64,000 bases of DNA, taken from NCBI GenBank assembly GCA_001936135.1, contig CP012817.1, forward strand, positions 3,472,001 through 3,536,000. Direction: 5' to 3'. A program made the position numbers and the translations under genes. How positions within the stretch are numbered: the stretch's first letter is position 1; each line of letters begins with the position of its first letter. The stretch is from Saccharomycopsis fibuligera x Saccharomycopsis cf. fibuligera (Eukaryota > Ascomycota > Saccharomycetes > Ascoideales > Saccharomycopsidaceae). Shown in pieces: positions 38,650 to 49,574 of this stretch. The notes beneath the pieces were generated by a model that was given only the letters and a program-made list of their open reading frames with translations, had not been told where the DNA came from and ran no database searches.

Positions 38650-40481
38650 GAAACGGTACTATTGCCATAGACACAAAATAAGGTTTTGAGCAAACAGGTG
38701 GCCGCTGGCAGAGGCAAAGAAGCGGGTGGTGGGATGAGATGAGAGAACTGCGAAGATGAAGTTGAGTGGTGGGAGGTGTGTCCAGTCTACTGTAGTGTAG
38801 TGTGGTATAGTGGTGGGCCAATTGTCGATGGTGCAATTAGGAGGAGCAACGGGATAAAATACAAAGCACAAAATGTAGAAAATAAAAAAAATAAAGTAAA
38901 GTAGAAATAAAAATAAACTAAAAAAAAAAAAAAAAAAAGTAAAACCCTGGAAGGGAGAATCGTGGAGAACGGCGGACGAAAGTGAGATGACGGCGCTTTA
39001 TTCTATGTAGAATTCCCACTCTTTCTCTCTGTTTCTCTCTCTTTTTCTCTCTTTTTCTCTCTGTTTTTTCCCTAAAGTGAAGCGATCACACTACGCGGCT
39101 TTGGTTTCTTCGTGGGCAGAAGGCGGTTGCAACACCAGCGCCGCCGGGACCACTGCGCCTGAATGGGGTGGGACAGCGAGGATGCTGTGCAACGACCTCG
39201 AGGACAGCTAATTAATTACAATGAATCAAGAGACACCAAGGCCAGTCTCGCTCTTGTGAGCAAAGATCACCGCAGACGCCCAAACGCGTGCGCTGTCTAC
39301 AGTCACCCACCTTGGTCAGTCACTCAGTCAGTCACTCGCTTACTGCTATGTATACCAGCAGCTGGTCAGTTTGTCGCATGTTTTCAACAGCTCTACAGAA
39401 GCTGCTAGCGCCACCGCTCATTCTCAAATAAACAGTAAACTACTTTGCGGTAGTGCCAGCAGCACAGCAACCACTATCGACAAGCCATATAGCCGTTCCT
39501 GTGCAACCGCAAAGACAAGCCGATACATAGTGGCAGTCTTATTGTAGCAGTATACCATGGTACACTACAACATAGGTCAGCGACATTCCCGGGGTTACCC
39601 GGACCATGCATATAGGCGCTATGCGCTAGTGCCAGCCGAGCGCCCGTTTCTCCAGCTTTCGACCTTTCCGCCAGTTTCCTTTTTCTTGCATGTTTTTGCC
39701 TCGCTTTAGAATTTCCCCAGACTCGTGAGTGCACACGCTGCGCAATGACGCCATTTGACAGCGCGCTGCAGCACGAGGCTCGTCGCCGGATGGTGCAGGA
39801 TAGCGCCGGATGATGCAGGATGCCAAAGATGACTGCCAGACTATATACTTGGACAGGAGAAATTTAAGCTCTAGCGCGAGTGTGCATTTATGGCAAGCGG
39901 CGATTCGCTATTTTCCGGCGCCCCACACTATTCTTGTGAAGAGACCAGAAGTAACATTAGCAGTCAAAGCGACAGCAAAAGCATGGAGTCGCACATTGTG
40001 AAAATCAGGCAAGATCACAAGAACGAATATCAAAGCCCTGAAAGAGAATTGTGGGATTAGGAAAATGCCAGAATCGCTGGAATGTAAACACAAAGAGGAA
40101 AGAATGCCACTGAGGAAACCTAACTAGACCTCTATCTATGCCAAACCAAAAAGCACACGGCAAACATAGGTAATTATCAGAACGCCAACGAAAATTGAAC
40201 TCGCGAAATATTATAGAATTGTAAGAGAACAGAGAATGAAGAGATGATTAATAATAAACGATAAACAATAGTTAAAGAGAGAAAAGAGGAAAACTTCAAC
40301 AGCATAGGGAAAAAAAAAAAGGAAAAAGAAAAAAAAACGTAATTCAACGGAAATCAACAAATCGAAAAATAACAAAAACTAGAAAACTCCAAGAAAAAAA
40401 AAAAAAAATAACGAACAAAAATAGAACCAGAAACTAAAACTCCAAAATCCGTCCACCGCATTCTAGCTAGCTGCCAGTTGG
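38506..40481. other. RIM11 5' region and GIP3-like 3' flank, 2 kb
   Basis: After the CAA tract there is A-rich sequence (38880-38938), a CTCTCTTTTT tract near 39018-39066, and CAGTCACTCAGTCAGTCACTC near 39317-39338. GC-moderate sequence continues to 40140, and A-rich sequence leads to the GIP3-like stop. Frames of 60-86 codons show no recognisable domain. Confidence 0.5.
38593..38649 (-). repeat. (AAC/CAA)n trinucleotide tract in the RIM11 5' leader
   Basis: About 18-19 uninterrupted TTG/GTT triplets on the plus strand read as CAA on the RIM11 strand, ending about 90 bases upstream of its ATG. In the RIM11 frame the tract is Gln. In the other two frames it is Asn and Thr, and each of those frames begins with an ATG and runs past the RIM11 start. 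Confidence 0.9.
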
Positions 40482-43400
40482 TTATGCTTGTCTGCTTCTC
40501 ACTCTTACCAAGTTATCAACCAAGTTGTCATATGCTTTAATGACCATCTCATCTACTTTAGCCTCATCATCAAGACCATTACTTTCTTCTCGTGACTTTC
40601 TTCCATTAGCACCAGCACTAGAAGCAGAAGCAGGAGCAGAAACTGCATTCACGTCATTATTAGTATTATCCACGCCTCCTTTATTTGGTGGCACACATAA
40701 GGCAGCCTCATGGCCGCGACTCTCATTAACACGATTCGGGATCGCACCACCATCTGCCGCAGCTTTAACGTCAGCATCGTTCAAATCAAGCTTACCTTCA
40801 ATAGTGCTCTGAGCAACTTGATCAAGTCCCTTCTTCTTAAACACATCTTCCAACAAAATTCCCTTTTCTTTTAATTGGTCCAACGTCGATATAATATTGC
40901 CGAGCTTTGTAGTATCGAGCAATGCTTCTTTGATCTTATCACTGTCCAAGTCAAAATTCTTAAGCATAACTTCATGCTGATGATTTCGTTCATTATGCGC
41001 GCCGCCTTCTGCATCAATTTTTAAATCTTCTTGTTCTTTGATCTTGGCCCTTAATTTGGTAGATGCTTTCATAATGGTGCCCTCTTCTTGATCAAGTTTC
41101 CGCAAATCAACATGAGAACCGTTTTTACTGGCACCTCCTTGTGGTGATGACAAATTTGACATGTACTCTCCATTATAATCGTCGTCGTCTTCCTCATCAT
41201 CATCTTCTTCTTCATCAACTCGATGATTGTATGAAGATACTGGTTTGCGTCCAAATCCGCGATATATCTTTTTGTCATGAGCAATTTTTTCCGCAGTTTC
41301 GCTCCTTGGAGCGCCATGAATACTCTGCTGTGCTTCGTATTCTTGCACATATTGGCCATGCTTCTCTGATAAAATTCTCAACACTTTGTTCAATGAGCTA
41401 TCAATGAAACAAAACCGAATCAAGGTTTCCTTGCCCTCAATGTTCAACTGGTGCTTGATTCTCATGTCAATTAATTTTTCAATTGTTTCGTCCAATTTGC
41501 TCTTCACTTTGTAGATCTTGTCCAAAAATTTAAAAACCGTAGCTTTGACTTTGACCTTCTCTTCATCACTGACGTGTTCAAGATCAGGATAGGTGAAAAA
41601 GAACAGCAAACATTCATCCGCCAACGAGCTAAGCGATAATTGTTCATCATTATCACCTTCTTCTCCTTTATTTTCTTGTTCTTCTGACGATATCAGATTA
41701 TCGTCATTATCACCATCACGTAATGCATCACTTCCGGAAATGTTAAACTGAATCTTCTTGTTCCCATAAATGACACGTTCCATGTTCCTCATAGTATATA
41801 TGCCAATATGTCTATTAATATCCGAAGGAACCTTGTCATAATCCAATTCAATGGAAATGATTTTGGAATTTTTGATCAAGTTGCACAATGAAAGGTACGA
41901 ATTATTGTCTAAATCGTTACCCATAAAGGACAAGTAGAAAATGTTTTTGCAAGCAAGCAAACTTTCGCAAATTGCTGTTACCGCCAATGATGATAATTCA
42001 TTGTATTCTAAATGCAACCTGGTTAAGTTCGAAAGAAGTGGCAAAAAAGTCACAAATGATTCAATGTTGTGCTTAAAATATCTTGCATTTCCGGATAAAT
42101 CCAAAAACTTTAATCCTGGCAATTTGGATAAATTAAGAATGAATGATGATGCTTCAAGGGATCGAAAATCCGCAACACTGCTGTCGACTTTGCTGGCTGA
42201 CGCAGACCCACCTTCAGCAGAATCAGCACCACCATTACTTGAAGGTGAAGGAGGGACAACCAGAGATTGCAGCAGTATAGGCAGAGAAAACGATTTAGCA
42301 TCCTCGTACATATCCGTTGAGTTCATCGAAAGGTACTTCAATGCACAAAATTTCTTATTCTTGTTGATTTTATTCAATGTGTCAATGAAAATTTTAGATC
42401 GACTGATTCCATAATCATCATCATTTAGGTTATTGTAACCCAAATCAATACCGAGAATTTTGCCTGAATTTTTGTAAAACCAATCGCAAATGATTTTCAT
42501 TTGATCAACAGTCAAGTCATTGTAAGCTAACCCAATTGTTGAAGTTTTCACTGATAATGCCAATTCAAATAGTTTGGCGAAAACTTTCAAATTTGGAATT
42601 TTGCAACCTGTTAGCACCAAATCTTCAATACCGCCTCTAAGAATCAACGTAGCTGTAAACAATGACCAATCCATATCCGAACGGTTTTCGTTATTTGCCT
42701 CCATTCTGACTATGCTAGCGTTTGCTGCTGCTGATTTGGATTTCTTGGAAGTTTGGTTCAACACTACCAAAGATGGACATTGGGTCAAATCTAACGATTT
42801 TAATGTTTTATTTTTCGTTAAGAACCAACATAGCAATTTCCAACCTTTTTCATCAATAGTGGTATTTCGGAATGTAATTTTCTCCAAATCAGTCTTGTAT
42901 GCAAGCGAAGCCAATATGGTTCTAAACATTTCAAAACTTAAGGAAACCCCATCGATGGTAATGGAAGTGATTGGGGCAATGCTGATAAAGTCGCTAAACG
43001 TAATAATTTCAATCAAAGAAGGCAACGGGTTTTTGAATTTTATATTAGTTAATGGAGCAGTTGAATTCTTTGGAATTTGTTTCAAAGTAGATTTAATAGG
43101 TAGAATTTCTCTTAAATGACAGCATCTAGTATATAGCACATCCAACGGAATTTTCCTAAGCATGAGTTTGTTAATACTTTCGGAGCTTTCTGTGCCGTTT
43201 ATTTCATCATCATCACCATTGTTACCATTTTCGTTGGCTGTACTGGTCTTTATCGATGATGAGGATCTATTTCTTGAAATCATCGGCTTGTCAATAGATA
43301 TGCTCTTCACTTTAGCCAATCTAGCTGCATCTTCAACATCTTCTTCAGTGCTTCCTCCTGATGCTGCCGCTGCTGCTGCTGTTGTTGCACTGTCTGTAAT

Positions 43401-45368
43401 AACAGGAGCATTTGCTGAGGGCTTTACAACATTACCACTGGAAGTTTTTTCAACCGCTGCAGCTGCAGTCTTCTTATCAAGAGCAGTTTCTGATTCTCTA
43501 CCTGCATCAGGAGCCACTTGAGGCGTTTCAGGTGTTGCTGAAGCTGGTGCCTCTGTTACTTGATGTGGAGCACGAAAATGACCAAATCCACCAACTACCA
43601 CACCACCGCTTCCTTGTTGAAGAATTTTCTTGCGCTCCTCAGGTGTTAATTTGTGAATAACAACCGCACCATTTTTCAAAATTTCAACTTCACCTTTTCT
43701 AGGGTTTCTAGATGCTATTTGTTGAGGAGGATCGTTGAAAAACACTTTTTCACTAAACGTCACCCTCTTGAGTACTGGAAGTTCACTAAAACCTGGGATT
43801 TCACCAGCGCTAGAATTTGCCTTAAAAGACTGCAAGGAACCAAGTCCTTCATCAATGCTTGATTCAATAGAAGAGCTGGAGCTACTTGCTGAAGATAATG
43901 GACTTTTTGAAATGCCACTAAAATTTCTTGATTGGCTGACATTGTTTACTGACTGTTGAGGTTGGTGGTCAATGGATTGATACCGTTTAAGGAATGACCC
44001 AAATATCCCTGATGCTTTAGGCGAAGATGGAGGCTCCGTTTCTTGGCTGCTGGAGTTCTTGTCATGTTTTATCTTAATTGCTGGAGGTAATGGGGCTACC
44101 GGCGGCAATGGTGGAATTGGTCTACCCAATGCATCCACTTTTGGAGTCCTGTTAGTGTCTTCATCGCTATTGCTGTTTCTACTATCCTGGCTACTGTTGA
44201 CAGAAAGATGCAGACCAGTGGCTTTGGAAATTTTTTCATCAATTTTAGTTCGGGATAAGAGTCTTGAAATACTGTTGGCTCTTGATCTTGTAGCCTCGGG
44301 TTGTTGTTTGGAGATATCAGCTTCTGACGAATGATCTGAACCAGGCCCCGTATCATTACTCAAATTAGGACTTGATGCACTAAGTTTGCTCAAACCCTTA
44401 GAATTATAAAATTTCAAAAATTTCTCAAATCTTGGATCCAACTCCTCTCCCTTTTCCCGTTCATTTGCTTGAGCACAATTCTCCTTTTTAGATGACCGTA
44501 TCGGAGTTGACATTGTTCTAGATAAATGAGTTTGGTTTAAAGCCTGGTTAGTGTCATTGGTACTGGCATAACTTCTGCGTCTTTCATTGGCACTAAATGA
44601 TGTTGGAGTGTATATAAATCTGCCTTTGGCATCTTTAGCCAGCACTGAATTTCTTCTTCCTATCAATTGTTCTTGCAGCAGCAGCTGCTGCTGTTGTTGA
44701 TTTTTGTTTTTTCTAGAGAACTTCGAAGATAATTTACTAAAAAATCCACTACCGCTACTATTACTATTGTTATTACTATTTGAAAGTGATGATGATCTTG
44801 ACCTTCTGAGAGAAGAAGGCGCTGTTGGCTTTTCCTGTTTAGAACGCAATGCTGAGGTCTGGTTTTGCCTCGTCGCACCATTGTCTTTGGTGTGGGCATT
44901 GTTTTTTTCACCCAAGACCCCATTAATGTTAATGTGCTCAGAATTGCCAATGGTAGGCTCGCCTTTAGGAGAACTGTTATAAACACCGTCTTTCTTGATA
45001 ACTGAGCTAACGCTTTTATTCGATTCTGTTCTTTTTATTGCGTTACCTGCAGTAGTGTGGTCAGTCGTGGATGCTTTATCAGTAGCGTTGGCATTATCAG
45101 TAGCGTTGACATTATCAGTAGCGTTGGCATTATTGGTATCGTGACGCACCACGCTCGCGGAGGAGCCATCTTGTGGCTGCTCATTTTGCTGCTGCAGTTG
45201 CTGAGCATGATGGTATGAGGATTCGGTATCAGGCTTTTTGATAGAGCCTCTTAGAAACCAGTCCACGTCATCATTAGAAACCCCTTTTATGATGTCACCG
45301 GCATCGTGTTCAAGCTTTTCCCTGAGGATGTTTAACTCCGCGTCGATATTCTGGTCCAGACTAGCCAT
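40482..45368 (-). CDS. GIP3/HER1-like leucine-rich-repeat protein with PP1-docking motif
   Basis: The protein has 1,628 residues. The N-terminus MASLDQNIDAELNILREK is followed by a long disordered Ser/Asn/Pro-rich half. Near residue 533 is LKRVTFSEKVFFNDPPQQI, whose RVTF fits the RVxF motif that docks PP1 (Glc7). The next segment (PRKGEVEILKNGAVVIHKLT) recalls the same region of S. cerevisiae Gip3/Her1 as I remember it. A ribonuclease-inhibitor-like leucine-rich-repeat solenoid spans about 740-1200 (LKSLDLTQCPSL, LGIDLGYNNLND, LKFLDLSGNARY, LTRLHLEYNELS). Acidic disordered sequence and charged helices end the protein. Gip3 and Her1 are about 1,250-1,280 residues, so this one is longer in its disordered parts. 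A role as a PP1-targeting scaffold is inferred from the motif and fold. Confidence 0.7.
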   Translation of the reverse strand: MASLDQNIDAELNILREKLEHDAGDIIKGVSNDDVDWFLRGSIKKPDTESSYHHAQQLQQQNEQPQDGSSASVVRHDTNNANATDNVNATDNANATDKASTTDHTTAGNAIKRTESNKSVSSVIKKDGVYNSSPKGEPTIGNSEHININGVLGEKNNAHTKDNGATRQNQTSALRSKQEKPTAPSSLRRSRSSSLSNSNNNSNSSGSGFFSKLSSKFSRKNKNQQQQQLLLQEQLIGRRNSVLAKDAKGRFIYTPTSFSANERRRSYASTNDTNQALNQTHLSRTMSTPIRSSKKENCAQANEREKGEELDPRFEKFLKFYNSKGLSKLSASSPNLSNDTGPGSDHSSEADISKQQPEATRSRANSISRLLSRTKIDEKISKATGLHLSVNSSQDSRNSNSDEDTNRTPKVDALGRPIPPLPPVAPLPPAIKIKHDKNSSSQETEPPSSPKASGIFGSFLKRYQSIDHQPQQSVNNVSQSRNFSGISKSPLSSASSSSSSIESSIDEGLGSLQSFKANSSAGEIPGFSELPVLKRVTFSEKVFFNDPPQQIASRNPRKGEVEILKNGAVVIHKLTPEERKKILQQGSGGVVVGGFGHFRAPHQVTEAPASATPETPQVAPDAGRESETALDKKTAAAAVEKTSSGNVVKPSANAPVITDSATTAAAAAASGGSTEEDVEDAARLAKVKSISIDKPMISRNRSSSSIKTSTANENGNNGDDDEINGTESSESINKLMLRKIPLDVLYTRCCHLREILPIKSTLKQIPKNSTAPLTNIKFKNPLPSLIEIITFSDFISIAPITSITIDGVSLSFEMFRTILASLAYKTDLEKITFRNTTIDEKGWKLLCWFLTKNKTLKSLDLTQCPSLVVLNQTSKKSKSAAANASIVRMEANNENRSDMDWSLFTATLILRGGIEDLVLTGCKIPNLKVFAKLFELALSVKTSTIGLAYNDLTVDQMKIICDWFYKNSGKILGIDLGYNNLNDDDYGISRSKIFIDTLNKINKNKKFCALKYLSMNSTDMYEDAKSFSLPILLQSLVVPPSPSSNGGADSAEGGSASASKVDSSVADFRSLEASSFILNLSKLPGLKFLDLSGNARYFKHNIESFVTFLPLLSNLTRLHLEYNELSSLAVTAICESLLACKNIFYLSFMGNDLDNNSYLSLCNLIKNSKIISIELDYDKVPSDINRHIGIYTMRNMERVIYGNKKIQFNISGSDALRDGDNDDNLISSEEQENKGEEGDNDEQLSLSSLADECLLFFFTYPDLEHVSDEEKVKVKATVFKFLDKIYKVKSKLDETIEKLIDMRIKHQLNIEGKETLIRFCFIDSSLNKVLRILSEKHGQYVQEYEAQQSIHGAPRSETAEKIAHDKKIYRGFGRKPVSSYNHRVDEEEDDDEEDDDDYNGEYMSNLSSPQGGASKNGSHVDLRKLDQEEGTIMKASTKLRAKIKEQEDLKIDAEGGAHNERNHQHEVMLKNFDLDSDKIKEALLDTTKLGNIISTLDQLKEKGILLEDVFKKKGLDQVAQSTIEGKLDLNDADVKAAADGGAIPNRVNESRGHEAALCVPPNKGGVDNTNNDVNAVSAPASASSAGANGRKSREESNGLDDEAKVDEMVIKAYDNLVDNLVRVRSRQA
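45078..45136 (-). repeat. 18-base minisatellite encoding Asn-Ala/Val-Thr-Asp repeats
   Basis: Just over three tandem 18-base units (plus-strand unit ATCAGTAGCGTTGGCATT) encode NATDNV/NATDNA repeats near residue 80-97 of the GIP3-like protein, in frame and in its disordered N-terminus. Confidence 0.8.
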
Positions 45369-46720
45369 AGCTATCTTTAAAAACGGGTATTATTGAATAT
45401 TACTAGGGACGCTATAACACTCTCCTGTGTTGTAATTATCAATTTGTAATTCGGTGAGGTAAGGTTTAAGTAAAGTAGTTTTTGTTGAGGTGAGTTTGCT
45501 GGAGGTTTTGCTCTGCATGAGATTGCCTGACTTTTTGGAAATTTTCTTGGTTTTTTTTTAGTTTTTCTTTGGTCGTAGTGACTTTCTAGCCGGGATGATG
45601 CGGCTGGTTAATCTATGACGACGACCAAGGACGAAACACAAGGGGTAGCAATAGTATCCTGTAAATAAACTGCACCAGGTAGAAACCAGCAATCTGAAGC
45701 AATAATGAAGCAATAATGATGGATGCTCACAGAATATACAGATGGATAGGCGTGGTCTATCGTTGGCGCTAGCGTACGAAAATGAGATAGTCAGCTTGGG
45801 CTCCTTGGTTGAGAAAGCTAGCCTGATGGCAACAAATCCAAACAATGAGCTCAGGTCCAGTGACAACGGACAGGGTTCGATTAGGATCTAATATATGGAA
45901 GGCGAGTAAGCCAGAAAGAAGAATTGTTGGAAGCGCACCGTAAAACAAAAAATAAGTAAAACTATCAGAAAAAAAGACATATAAAATACAAGTCCCAGAT
46001 AGTGAATATTTGTGTTTCGGCGCCAAAACAGAACCAGACTCGGCGTCAGACGGAGGGAAAATACAAAGTACAGGAAGCAGAATCAAGAGTTTGGCAAGAG
46101 AAGAGAAGAGGCTGAAGACAGCCAAGCTGCTGGCGCCAGCACTGCACCTCGTTTGTTTTCTCCGCCATTCTGGTCTATGCCGATTATGTAATATAAAGGC
46201 AGGCAGCAATCCGGAAATGTAACTATTCCGTGGCTATAGCTCCGCTTACTAACGCCGACACTAACACCAGCGTATTAATTGCCACATTCTACTACAGTCA
46301 GTGTCTATGCTTTTTCTGACATTTCACATGGTGTTAGAAAATCCGCTTGCTGCTGTTTAATATTTTAGTCTTCTCGTTTATCGCTGTGGGCATATTGCGG
46401 TGTTTGCGGACATAGATGAGCGGCACATAGATGAGCGGCAATCGGCCGGAAGTCCGTCTACACGTTATTCGAATGCGGCTATCCAGTTAGCAGCACAGCG
46501 CCAAATTTGGTTGATCGACTGAGATCGATCTTGCAAGTGATCTATCTGACGAACAGTTATTGCAGAACATTTCTTAGTAGTCTGTGCTTGTATATGAGTG
46601 TTTCAGAATTTTTAATAGCAGTTGTGATGGTGGGAAACACAAATACGAACAGGGAACGCTCCCTTTGCCGATTATTGTTATTGCGGTCCTTCAAAAAAAA
46701 AGTAAAACTTCATCACTTCA

Positions 46721-46754
<34 letters not shown>

Positions 46755-47927
46755 ACACATTGACGTCAAAATTTCTCATTCAAACAATGATAGCCGAATT
46801 TATCGGCAGATTTGTACTACGCAGAAGACTACTCCGTGGCACTGATTACTACATCACGTGCACACGTCAGTATGCATGCGTATACTTAGAAGGATGAGAG
46901 ACCAAGGATTAGTTCTCTAATTTACATACGACTCCATATCGATGGAGTGTCCATTAATGTTTGAACAGCTGGCTGTGTTTTCGGCGGCCCTTATCAGTCA
47001 GTTCTGGACCCATACGTGCAAGATAATGTTATCAATGTGAGCAAATAAATTTAAAGATGGAAAGATCTTGTAAACTTTACAATATACCATGACGAATCAC
47101 AAAGTTCAGTGCTTTTGATAAACACTGAGCTTAATTATATCGCCTCCTTTCGACTTTAGTTTGAAGCGTACACCAACTTTAAAATTCCAAAATTGATTTT
47201 TAATGTATACATGGCTGAGAAAATTGGACATTTATCGATTGCAGCCGCAAATATGGTTTAATAGAATATTCAGCATTATTCTAAACTTTAATTATTTGGC
47301 TTATTCAAAGGCTTGCTTGAAATTACAGTTCAACTCGCTAAAAAACATAATTGATTCAGCGCCATTCGAGCATGCCTTTTATGGAACTCCGATAAATCTC
47401 TTAAACTTTTCTCATCAGTACTGTTGAAATCACGACATCAAGTTGAAGAGTATAGAGATGTTTTTGTATATGCGATGCATGGCAAAGTCAAATCCACTGT
47501 AGAAGCCAACAAGCTCATTACGTCTCGCAAGGATAAAAACTTGTCTGAGCGCAATCAACAGAATTTTATGAAAGAGCTACGAACAACGGAGATCAAAAAT
47601 GGGCCTTGAACAGGAATAACGAAACCTTTTAGTTTTCTCTTTACAAAAAGAAAGTAGGTAGTAGAAAAATATTAGAGACAGTAAAACTTAAGGAAAAGAC
47701 AAGAGGTTTCACGGAAAACCTGAAAACGAATAAAAAGAGAAAATCTTTTCAGTAAACTCAATGAATATAAGTATATGTGAATGTGTGAATATGTGTCATT
47801 TGAACATAGCAAAATTATCAGCCAAAATAGAATAAAGTAGACAGAAAAAGAACTACAAAGTAAATAACTCAGTCATCCAGAAAAAGCACCAAAAAAACAA
47901 GCTTCAAAATCCAGAAACAATAAGCAC

Positions 47928-47969
<42 letters not shown>

Positions 47970-48041
47970 AAGAAAAACAGTAAAAGGTGCAAAAAGAAAA
48001 AAACCTGAACCATTATTGTCATCACAAACACAAGAGCTCCT
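45369..48041. other. 2.7-kb intergenic region upstream of the GIP3-like gene
   Basis: This holds the GIP3-like promoter (45369 onward, TATA-less by eye) and a twice-repeated ACATAGATGAGCGGC near 46410-46440. It also has a T run (46724-46753), a CACGTG near 46856 and an A run (47929-47967) just past the GIT 3' end. Two frames at 47203-47427 and 47424-47609 are overlapping and unrelated to any family I know, and I leave them uncalled. Confidence 0.5.
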
Positions 48042-49574
48042 CTAAGCAATATGCTGAGCGTCAAGCTGATGCTTATCGTCATTACTGTCTTCAGCCTTCA
48101 ATGCCGATTGGATGGAATCAGTTCTATCATAAGCAACATCTTCATCATTTTCGGCATTCAAATCAGCCCCCCTATTTTCAGGCCCAATAAGAGTGATCAA
48201 CAACAAGTACCCAAACACACAACCCATAAAAATCGACATAACTTTAGCATAATCGAAAGTATCTTTCTTCTTGTTACCGTTTTCATCGTACAATGGGAAT
48301 CTCTCCCCAATGGTGGACTCAATAGTCGACGATGCGCTACTTGCCAAATTACCCAATTGATAAGCTAAGCCACCAACAAAGGCTCTGAATTGAGGTGGTG
48401 ATAATTCCGACAAGTGAATTGGCACGATACCCCAAGCACCTTGAACGAAAAATTGCAAAAAGAAAGCCCCGGCGTTGATGCCCGTATTACGTACATAGGC
48501 CCATGGATAAATCATTGCCCCGCCGCCAATGCAACAAATGATAATGGAAAGACGACGGCCAATGAACGTGGACAAATGACCAAACAAAATACCCCCGGCA
48601 ATTGCCCCCAAGTTTGCAACACAGTTGGTGACAGTGGATCTGTTTTCAGTGAAACGAAGCTGTTCGGAAAGCATTGTTGGGTACAAGTCTTGAGAACCAT
48701 GAGACGAGAAGTTGAAACCCGCCATCAAAAGCACCAAATAAATGCAAACGAGCCAGTATTGTTTCAACGCAACCTTACCTTGCTTGATAAATATTTTGGA
48801 GGCGCTGTCACTGTGATTCATAAGTGATAGTTCTCGATGTGTTCTAAAGCCTTCGGTTTCGGGGGTAAGTAGGACCCAAATGACAAAAAGCACAGTTGGC
48901 CCGGAGCTGAACCAGAACAAAGCTCTCCAGCCATGGCTGGAATTATCGGTGATGGCTCTTTGGAAACAAATCACCAACAAGTAGCCGAACGCATAGCCTT
49001 CTTGGAAAATACCGGACAATATACCGTGGGCCTCGGTTGGCGAGTCTTCGAGAGCAATAGCAGAAGCAGGGCCAAACGCACCGCCCATGAATATGCCGAA
49101 CAATGCTCTCACTCCCAAAAACTGCTTGTATGTTTGGACAAAACCACAGCCGATTTGCAAAACTGACAAGCACATCATCACTATGGAAAGAGGCATTCTT
49201 CTACCGTATCTATCGGACATGATCCCAAAAACCACCGCCCCAACTGATCTCAACATGAGCACCAACGTGATTCCCCATGTCACTGTACTTGGGTTGACGC
49301 CAAATGTGTGAGAAAGGTTGGAAATATTCATAGAAACGGAAAAGTAATCGAACGCGTCCCATGTCCAACACCAAAACCCAACCCAAAACAAGTTCCATTG
49401 TCTTTTATTGAGCAAACTGAGTGGGGCAAAAGGGTTCCAGAACCTTTTCCCAAACACTAGATCTTGCTTTCTTGGCACCAAGGTGGTGAATCTTGTGACC
49501 GCATAATTGGAAACTGCCTTTACTGTGAATGTAGGGGCCTGGATGCCGCCGCTCTGTGGATGGCTATGTGACAT
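48042..49574 (-). CDS. GIT-type glycerophosphodiester permease (copy A)
   Basis: The protein has 510 residues and belongs to the major facilitator superfamily, phosphate:H+ symporter/GIT branch, with about 12 membrane helices. The loop 2-3 signature GIMSDRYGRRMPL and its counterpart GHLSTFIGRRLSI are present. So are GIFMGGAFGPASAIALEDSPTEAHG and FNFSSHGSQDLYPTML, which recall S. cerevisiae Git1. GIT permeases import glycerophosphoinositol or glycerophosphocholine across the plasma membrane as a source of phosphate, inositol or choline. Candida has several paralogues; which substrate this copy takes cannot be told. A TATA-like TATAAAT on the minus strand near 49690 lies about 120 bases before the ATG. 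It is closely related to the copy at 54529, with patchy identity. Confidence 0.88.
   Translation of the reverse strand: MSHSHPQSGGIQAPTFTVKAVSNYAVTRFTTLVPRKQDLVFGKRFWNPFAPLSLLNKRQWNLFWVGFWCWTWDAFDYFSVSMNISNLSHTFGVNPSTVTWGITLVLMLRSVGAVVFGIMSDRYGRRMPLSIVMMCLSVLQIGCGFVQTYKQFLGVRALFGIFMGGAFGPASAIALEDSPTEAHGILSGIFQEGYAFGYLLVICFQRAITDNSSHGWRALFWFSSGPTVLFVIWVLLTPETEGFRTHRELSLMNHSDSASKIFIKQGKVALKQYWLVCIYLVLLMAGFNFSSHGSQDLYPTMLSEQLRFTENRSTVTNCVANLGAIAGGILFGHLSTFIGRRLSIIICCIGGGAMIYPWAYVRNTGINAGAFFLQFFVQGAWGIVPIHLSELSPPQFRAFVGGLAYQLGNLASSASSTIESTIGERFPLYDENGNKKKDTFDYAKVMSIFMGCVFGYLLLITLIGPENRGADLNAENDEDVAYDRTDSIQSALKAEDSNDDKHQLDAQHIA

Noticed and set aside
47203-47609. Two consecutive small frames (74 and 61 codons)
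   Set aside because: They are in different frames, overlap by a few bases, and neither resembles a known family; no splice signals join them.
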